11,976 nucleotides of DNA from NCBI GenBank assembly GCA_039917935.1, contig JBDSIM010000299.1, positions 1 to 11,976 on the forward strand. Reading direction: 5' to 3'. The position numbers and the translations under genes were made by a program. Shown in pieces: positions 7,573 to 11,976 of the stretch. The notes under the pieces were generated by a model. It did no database searches. It worked only from the letters and a program-made list of their open reading frames with translations, and had not been told where the DNA came from. Position 1 is the stretch's first letter, and each line of letters starts with the position of its first letter. This stretch comes from Chryseosolibacter sp039917935. Lineage in GTDB: Bacteria; Bacteroidota; Bacteroidia; Cytophagales; Cyclobacteriaceae.

Positions 7573-7608
7573 CAGTCGGCAGGAGGCAGGTCTGCAGTAA
7601 GCAGTAAA
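7573..7608. repeat. Degenerate heptanucleotide tandem repeat
   Basis: Five imperfect units follow each other: CAGTCGG, CAGGAGG, CAGGTCTG, CAGTAAG and CAGTAAA. Four are 7 nt and the middle one 8 nt, and all begin with CAG. It lies in the 160-bp gap between the isomerase and serine hydrolase genes, about 70 bp before the next start. It looks like a decaying simple-sequence repeat. No coding role is visible. Confidence 0.55.
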
Positions 7609-7653
7609 GGCTTTACAAATACCCTTGTCTTCTGATGGAGCCCTTAGAAATCA

Positions 7654-7661
7654 TAATTTTG
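7654..7661 (+). promoter_or_regulatory. Bacteroidota -7 box for the serine hydrolase gene
   Basis: TAATTTTG is an exact match to TAnnTTTG. The nearest upstream TTG (7625-7627) is 26 nt away, longer than the usual -33/-7 spacing, so the upstream element is weak or absent. Transcription would start near 7667, leaving a leader of only about 10 nt before the ATG at 7678. Confidence 0.45.
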
Positions 7662-7677
7662 TCTAAAATATAAATCT

Positions 7678-9243
7678 ATGAATACAACCAGACGGAATTT
7701 TCTGAAGTGCAGCGGGACTGCTGCTTTAGCGTTGGGACTATTACCCACCCTTTCAAAATCAGAAGGATTTTATTCTGGTAATACGGCAGGAAGTTTTACG
7801 CGTATGTCGCCTGAATCACAAGGGGTTTCAGCCGCTGGCATCAGTAAATTTATACAGGCTGCGCAGGCGTCTGGATTGGAGTGGCACAGTTTCATGTTAT
7901 TGCGCCATGGCCACGTGATTGCCGAAGGATGGTGGAAGCCCTTTGAAGCCCAATACAAGCATACCTTATATTCGTTAAGCAAAAGTTTCACGAGTACGGC
8001 CATCGGACTCCTGGTGAAAGAAGGTAAAATAAAAGTAGACGATCAGGTAGTATCTTTTTTCCCTGATGAATTGCCCGTGGAGATCAGCGAGAACCTGAAA
8101 CAAATGAGGGTAAAAAATTTGCTGACCATGAATACAGGTCATGGTGAAGATACCACCTCAAAAATGAGAGAGAGTACTGCGACATGGACTAAAACATTCT
8201 TATCCCTTCCGGTAGAGCATACACCAGGTTCACATTTTCTCTACAACACAGGTGCAACCTATATGCTAGGCGCCATTCTTAAAAAAATCACGGGTCAGGA
8301 TCTGGAAACCTATCTTACTCCGAGATTATTCGCACCGCTGAATATCGAAGATCATGATTGGGAAACATCTCCCCAGGGACTGAACGTAGCGGGATGGGGC
8401 TTGCGCGTGAAAACCGAAGACATTGCAAAACTTGGTCAGCTATATCTGCAAAAAGGTAAATGGAACGGAAAAGAAATTCTAACGGAAGAATGGGTACATG
8501 ATGCCAGTACTTATCAGACAAGTTCGCAAACGGGTGACGGTGACTGGAGCCAGGGTTATGGTTATCAGTTCTGGCGTTGCAAACCCGAATTTTACAGGGG
8601 TGATGGTGCCTTTGGTCAGTACTGTGTCGTGATGCCACAGCATGACGCTGTGATTGTAGTTACCAGCGAAAGTTTTGACATGCAAAAGCAGATGCTGCTC
8701 ATGTGGGAACACCTTTTGCCCGCGATACAGCCCTCCGCGTTGCAGGAAAATAACACCCTGTCAGCAAATTTGAAAACTGATTTATCCAGCCTCGCGATTC
8801 CTGTTCCCAAAGGCACGGTTAGCGATGCTTTGTCTAAAAAGTATAACAATGTCAAAATTAAATGTAATAAGAATGAATTTGATGTTGCCTCCATACAATT
8901 AAAATTTTCGAAAGATGGCTGTGCGTTGATTATTGATTCATCCAAAGGACGGCAGACTATCCAAGCCGGCTGGGAGAAATGGGTGACCAGTAAGGAAAGT
9001 GCTGCCTATCCTTTTGCCGTAAGCAACAGAAATCCTGTTCCTTCAAAAATTGCCGCAACAGCCACATGCACTTCCGATAATACGCTGACGCTAAATCTGA
9101 AATTTATAGAGGCGATGCACGGTGATAAGATAACCTTCGTGTTTAACGAGCATAGCGTTTCTGTTGATTTATTAAACAGTGTTTCCGAGTATGGTAAGAA
9201 CAATCCTGAAAAACGCCAGAAACTGGAAGGCACTATTGTTTAA
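7678..9243 (+). CDS. Tat-leader serine hydrolase of the class C beta-lactamase/esterase fold
   Basis: This 521-residue protein belongs to the beta-lactamase-like serine hydrolase family (PF00144), which includes esterases, D-aminopeptidases and 6-aminohexanoate-dimer hydrolases. The N-terminus TRRNFLKCSG plus a hydrophobic stretch to about residue 22 is a Tat signal, so it should act in the periplasm. The catalytic domain spans about residues 40-350. The nucleophile motif SxxK is Ser99-Leu-Ser-Lys102. The second motif is Tyr189-Asn-Thr, where Tyr is the family's general base, and GDGAFGQ at 308-314 lies where the third motif (the K/H-T-G region) is expected. An extra C-terminal beta-rich domain (about 375-515) is typical of many Bacteroidota homologues. 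True AmpC signatures are absent, so I expect an esterase or peptidase activity rather than antibiotic resistance. It has no clear operon partner. Confidence 0.9.
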   Translation: MNTTRRNFLKCSGTAALALGLLPTLSKSEGFYSGNTAGSFTRMSPESQGVSAAGISKFIQAAQASGLEWHSFMLLRHGHVIAEGWWKPFEAQYKHTLYSLSKSFTSTAIGLLVKEGKIKVDDQVVSFFPDELPVEISENLKQMRVKNLLTMNTGHGEDTTSKMRESTATWTKTFLSLPVEHTPGSHFLYNTGATYMLGAILKKITGQDLETYLTPRLFAPLNIEDHDWETSPQGLNVAGWGLRVKTEDIAKLGQLYLQKGKWNGKEILTEEWVHDASTYQTSSQTGDGDWSQGYGYQFWRCKPEFYRGDGAFGQYCVVMPQHDAVIVVTSESFDMQKQMLLMWEHLLPAIQPSALQENNTLSANLKTDLSSLAIPVPKGTVSDALSKKYNNVKIKCNKNEFDVASIQLKFSKDGCALIIDSSKGRQTIQAGWEKWVTSKESAAYPFAVSNRNPVPSKIAATATCTSDNTLTLNLKFIEAMHGDKITFVFNEHSVSVDLLNSVSEYGKNNPEKRQKLEGTIV

Positions 9244-9530
9244 AATCCAATTACGCAAAGGCCACGGAGAAGGCGCAGAGGATCACAAAGAAAAATACAT
9301 TCATTGCGCTTCAATTGTTGTCATCCACTTCACTAGCTCAAAGAGAAAAAAATTTTTATGATGGATAACTTTGTGCCCTATTGTTCAGATTTGCTGCTAG
9401 TTGAAGAACTATTCTGCTCTCAAGGGGTAACGCTTAAAAAGAGAATCCAGAAATATCACAATGAAATACAAAAAATACTTTGTAAAACTTTGAGCCTCCT
9501 CCCTGTCCTCTGGGTTAATGGATTCAATCT
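9244..9530. other. Intergenic gap between convergent genes
   Basis: The plus-strand serine hydrolase and the minus-strand peptidase converge on this 287-bp gap. Besides the roughly 10-bp repeat near its left end, it holds an A-run meeting a T-run at 9346-9357 and no GC-rich terminator hairpin that I can find for either gene. A short frame beginning at 9358 runs into the antisense strand of the peptidase gene and looks spurious. Confidence 0.5.
9254..9290. repeat. Imperfect intergenic repeat with period of about 10 bp
   Basis: Four copies of the core C[AG]C[AG][AG]AG start at 9254 (CGCAAAG), 9263 (CACGGAG), 9274 (CGCAGAG) and 9284 (CACAAAG). The spacings are 9, 11 and 10 nt, close to one helical turn. 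It begins 10 bp after the serine hydrolase stop. Purine-rich stretches of this look recur between genes in many environmental bacteria; that comparison is from general knowledge, not a search. Confidence 0.5.
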
Positions 9531-10382
9531 TCAATCAAACACACTAAGTTTGTCCCCATCAAATGACGCGAATACCATACTTGGATGTGAATCGATGTGA
9601 AAAGTATTCCCTTTTTTGTCGATGGCGATAGCACCTGCGAAACCATCGAATGGCTTCAGCTCGTCAAAGGTCCTTTCGCAGGCCTCACGGAGAGAGAGCC
9701 CATCCGTTACACGTGTCACAATTTTAGTCGCCACAGCCCCGCTGACGATATCCTCACCTACTCCCGTGCACGATACTCCACAAACGTCATTGGCAAAATT
9801 ACCGGCCACAGTGGCTGAATCAGATACTCTTCCGGGCATTTCAAAACCTTTTCCGCCAGTAGAGGTAGCTGCGGCAAGACCGCCTTCGCTGTCCAGCACA
9901 ACACAGCCTACCGTTCCTAATCCTGCAGCACCACGTTTGGCCTCAAACTCTTTTCTTCGTTGCGTAGTTTCTGTTTTATAAAAGCCAAAGCCCTGCATGC
10001 GCGCAAATTGAATAGCACCTTCGCCACCGAGAACCCGGTCCTCGAAAAGCAATAAACGTTCCGCCACACGAATGGGATTTTTCACATCTTCAATATTGAT
10101 CACACCCGTAAATTTTAAACTCACGCCATCCATCAGGGAAGCGCTCATCCGGATCTTTCCATCGCGCTGGATTTGAGAACCAATGCCCGCGTTGAAAAGG
10201 TCACAATCCTCCAGCAGTTCAGTAACATATACAACGGACTCCAGTGCCGCATGGTCCTGAATATACAGGTACCCCTTTTTAACAATATCTGAAAGCGCTT
10301 TTTGCTTGGCTTGTTTTATGGTGTCCGACGTTTCGGCCTCACTGAAGAATCCCCCGTGAAGTATAATTTTTGGGTCGCCCAT
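9531..10382 (-). CDS. iaaA: Plant-type asparaginase / isoaspartyl dipeptidase (IaaA-like)
   Basis: This 283-residue Ntn-hydrolase of the plant-type asparaginase/beta-aspartyl peptidase family cleaves itself between Gly156 and Thr157, freeing Thr157 as the N-terminal nucleophile. That gives an alpha chain of 156 and a beta chain of 127 residues. Visible family motifs are HGG near the N-terminus, GTVG at the cleavage site, TSTGG, GRVSDS (substrate-binding Arg and Asp) and SCTGVGE. It is slightly shorter than the usual 300-320. There is no signal peptide, so it is cytoplasmic. Its ATG overlaps the cyanophycinase stop (TAATG), so translation is coupled. In this setting its job is almost certainly hydrolysis of the beta-Asp-Arg dipeptides released by cyanophycinase to aspartate and arginine. 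It may also hydrolyse asparagine. The symbol is by family and context. Confidence 0.9.
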   Translation of the reverse strand: MGDPKIILHGGFFSEAETSDTIKQAKQKALSDIVKKGYLYIQDHAALESVVYVTELLEDCDLFNAGIGSQIQRDGKIRMSASLMDGVSLKFTGVINIEDVKNPIRVAERLLLFEDRVLGGEGAIQFARMQGFGFYKTETTQRRKEFEAKRGAAGLGTVGCVVLDSEGGLAAATSTGGKGFEMPGRVSDSATVAGNFANDVCGVSCTGVGEDIVSGAVATKIVTRVTDGLSLREACERTFDELKPFDGFAGAIAIDKKGNTFHIDSHPSMVFASFDGDKLSVFD

Positions 10383-11281
10383 TAGTCCGGAGGTAAATTT
10401 TTTAACAGCAGGGTTCTGTCATTTTTGTGAACCGTGAGCTTATGCGTTTCGAGATTATAAAGGCTGCCCTTCGCCATCACGTGCACAACGAGATGTTCAA
10501 TAGAGATAGGTTCTCCCAATTCAATTTCCGTCAGGTTCGTGTCGTTGATAAACCGGCCATCGACCAGGATCACCAGCCCTGATCCTAAAGCCTCCATTTT
10601 TTTTCCGCCGATGATCAGCAAGCCTGTATCTTCGCCCAGTCCTATTCCCAGGATCATGGGGTTACCAACTACTGCCTGAAATAACCTTCCTATCCGGCCA
10701 CGCTGAACAAAATGTGTATCGATAATAACATGGTTGATCAATCCAAGGCCACTGGTGATTTGAACTTCTCCTTTTAACAAGGCTTCCGTTGCCGAGCCCT
10801 GATAAATCATATTATGAGAACATGCCGCTGCCCCGGCGGAAGTACCGGCAATAACAACATCTTCATTGCTATACCTCGCCAGCAATGACCTGTGAAATGC
10901 TGTCCCTCCCAAAATAGAAGTAAGGCGGAGCTGGTCACCCCCTGTGAACATCACGATGTCAGCCCGCGCAAGGCGGTCATTTACCTCACTGGAATTCGCT
11001 TGCTCGCGTGTTTTTATTCCGAGCAATCCGAGATTCATGGCCCCCAGGTAATGAAAAGCCTTCTCATATTCATGTCCTACTTCTTCGGGGATCTGCGAAG
11101 CCGTAGTAATTACTTCAATCCGGGATTCACTATTAAGGCTGGATTCGGTAATGATCCGTCTGAGAATTCCCCGTTCGAAAAAATTGAAGTTCGTCTGAAT
11201 ACCTTTTTCGTCATTTTTTTCGGTAAAACTGCCTTTATCGACTGCTCCGCCGACCACAATGAGTTTACCCTTTGGTACCAT
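10382..11281 (-). CDS. cphB: Cyanophycinase
   Basis: This 299-residue serine peptidase (family S51) degrades cyanophycin exolytically to beta-Asp-Arg dipeptides in the cytoplasm. The nucleophile Ser148 lies in GTSAGAA, His190 in DTHFVQRGR and Glu217 in GLGEDTGL. The spacings (42 residues from Ser to His, 69 from Ser to Glu) equal those recalled for the Synechocystis enzyme (Ser132, His174, Glu201). Other family motifs are the N-terminal LIVVGGA, FTGGDQLRL and the loop ending GLGLI. There is no signal peptide, as expected for an enzyme acting on intracellular granules; some bacterial relatives are secreted. It is the first gene of a coupled pair with the isoaspartyl dipeptidase and is divergent from cyanophycin synthetase. 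The alternative ATG 7 nt upstream is out of frame, which supports this start. Confidence 0.95.
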   Translation of the reverse strand: MVPKGKLIVVGGAVDKGSFTEKNDEKGIQTNFNFFERGILRRIITESSLNSESRIEVITTASQIPEEVGHEYEKAFHYLGAMNLGLLGIKTREQANSSEVNDRLARADIVMFTGGDQLRLTSILGGTAFHRSLLARYSNEDVVIAGTSAGAAACSHNMIYQGSATEALLKGEVQITSGLGLINHVIIDTHFVQRGRIGRLFQAVVGNPMILGIGLGEDTGLLIIGGKKMEALGSGLVILVDGRFINDTNLTEIELGEPISIEHLVVHVMAKGSLYNLETHKLTVHKNDRTLLLKNLPPD

Positions 11282-11406
11282 ATGCCATCGATTGTTAAAA
11301 AAATTATAGCAATGTTAATGGATTCGGGCCTATTAGCAATTTGAAATTCAAGAATTACTTGCTTAACCTTAGCTGAGTAAAGCATATCCTTCATTAAATT
11401 CCGTTC
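11282..11406. promoter_or_regulatory. Divergent promoter region of the cyanophycin genes
   Basis: This 125-bp AT-rich region must drive both the degradation pair (minus) and the synthetase (plus). On the minus strand TAATTTTT (about 11300-11307) resembles a -7 box with the last base changed, but no -33 TTG is correctly spaced. Candidate regulator sites are two direct repeats TGTTAA at 11293-11298 and 11313-11318, 20 bp apart and so on about the same helix face, and the palindrome TTGAA-A-TTCAA (11341-11351). Neither gene has a Shine-Dalgarno sequence. The assignment of sites is tentative. Confidence 0.5.
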
Positions 11407-11976
11407 ATGAAAATACTTAAAATCCAGGCCCTTCGCGGTCCTAATATATGGAGTGTAAACCGGAAGAAACTCATTCAGATGCGCCTGGACATCGAGGATC
11501 TTGAAGACCGGCCCACAGACAAGATTGATGGATTCGGAAAAAGATTAGAAAAAATGTTTCCCAGCATGTATGAGCATCGCTGTTCAGAAGGGAAGCCGGG
11601 AGGTTTCTTTTACAGGGTAGAAAAAGGAACCTGGATGGGTCACGTTATCGAGCACATCGCACTGGAGATCCAAAGCCTTGCCGGAATGGAAACGGGTTTC
11701 GGACGCACCCGTGAAACCAAGACCAGGGGCATCTATAATGTGGTTTTTAGCTATGCTGAAGAGAACGTTGGAATGTATGCAGGAGAAGCATCTGTGCGTA
11801 TAGCCGATGCGTTGATCAACGGGACTGACTATGACCCGGGTACCGACATCCAGAAAATGCGTGAGATACGCGAAGAAGTACGACTCGGACCAAGCACATC
11901 TTCATTGGTAGATGAAGCCGTTTCGCGCGAAATTCCCTGGATCCGGCTCGGTTCCAATTCCCTTATTCAACTTGGT
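11407..11976 (+). CDS. cphA: Cyanophycin synthetase, N-terminal part (cut by window edge)
   Basis: An open frame of 190 codons starts at ATG 11407 and runs off the right edge. It opens with MKILKIQALRGPNIWS and continues with the RPTDKI, YEHRCSEG-PGGFF, GTWMGHVIEHIALE and GFGRTRET motifs typical of the cyanophycin synthetase N domain (about residues 1-160). GPSTSSLVDEA near the edge begins the link into the ATP-grasp domain. The full enzyme (normally about 870-900 residues) would also contain the ATP-grasp domain that adds Asp to the backbone and a Mur-ligase-like domain that adds Arg to the side chains; these lie outside the window. It makes the Asp-Arg nitrogen-storage polymer in the cytoplasm using ATP. 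Its divergent placement from cphB and the dipeptidase gives a full build-and-recover set. I cannot judge from here whether the ATP-grasp and Mur-ligase-like domains are intact. Confidence 0.95.
   Translation, partial: MKILKIQALRGPNIWSVNRKKLIQMRLDIEDLEDRPTDKIDGFGKRLEKMFPSMYEHRCSEGKPGGFFYRVEKGTWMGHVIEHIALEIQSLAGMETGFGRTRETKTRGIYNVVFSYAEENVGMYAGEASVRIADALINGTDYDPGTDIQKMREIREEVRLGPSTSSLVDEAVSREIPWIRLGSNSLIQLG

Noticed and set aside
7573..7608. CRISPR-like repeats
   Set aside because: The units are 7 nt, contiguous and without spacers, and no cas genes are present.
7678..9243. Antibiotic-resistance class C beta-lactamase
   Set aside because: The SxxK and Tyr motifs fit the broad serine hydrolase family, but the Tyr-Asn-Thr motif, GDGAFGQ region and extra C-terminal domain point to an esterase or peptidase relative.
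9358..9600. 80-residue plus-strand frame in the convergent gap
   Set aside because: Its end runs antisense into the well-supported isoaspartyl dipeptidase gene and its protein shows no family features.
11110..11394. 94-residue minus-strand frame across the cyanophycin promoter
   Set aside because: It overlaps the cyanophycinase N-terminus in another frame and fills the only space available for the divergent promoters.

Overview
The window looks like chromosomal DNA of a member of the Bacteroidota. GC is moderate. Start codons have almost no Shine-Dalgarno sequences. One promoter carries an exact TAnnTTTG -7 box. Several exported proteins carry leaders of the (T/S)RRxFLK type, and the protein families resemble those of soil or aquatic Cytophagia/Chitinophagia-like bacteria. 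The genus cannot be fixed from the sequence. There are no tRNA or rRNA genes, CRISPR arrays or intact mobile elements.

Layout. Positions 3-164 hold the C-terminal end of an Arg/Asn-rich protein, closed by an intrinsic terminator whose hairpin overlaps the stop codon. An AT-rich gap follows (about 178-638). Next is a large TPR-type probable lipoprotein on the minus strand (639-2330). It is divergent from a tight two-gene operon (2529-5121) encoding a secreted molybdenum hydroxylase of the isoquinoline 1-oxidoreductase/aldehyde oxidase type: a small [2Fe-2S] subunit and a Tat-targeted Mo-cofactor subunit. Then come an App1-family (DUF2183) HAD-like phosphatase (5363-6514), a secreted TIM-barrel sugar isomerase/epimerase (6669-7517) and a Tat-leader serine hydrolase of the beta-lactamase/esterase fold (7678-9243). 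These three have gaps of about 150-240 bp before them, so they are probably separate transcription units. Two gaps contain degenerate short-period repeats (about 7 bp and about 10 bp), and one contains three stacked palindromes.

The right end (9531-11976) is a cyanophycin locus. Cyanophycinase (cphB) and a plant-type asparaginase/isoaspartyl dipeptidase are translationally coupled on the minus strand. They diverge from cyanophycin synthetase (cphA), which runs off the window edge. Together they would make the Asp-Arg storage polymer from aspartate and arginine, cut it to beta-Asp-Arg dipeptides and release the free amino acids. This is a complete storage-and-recovery cycle in a non-cyanobacterium. 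The cyanophycinase keeps Ser148, His190 and Glu217 with the same spacing as the characterised Synechocystis enzyme. I see no clearly unprecedented system; this locus is the most notable content. The stacked palindromes and the histidine-rich core of the TPR protein are the most open-ended observations.
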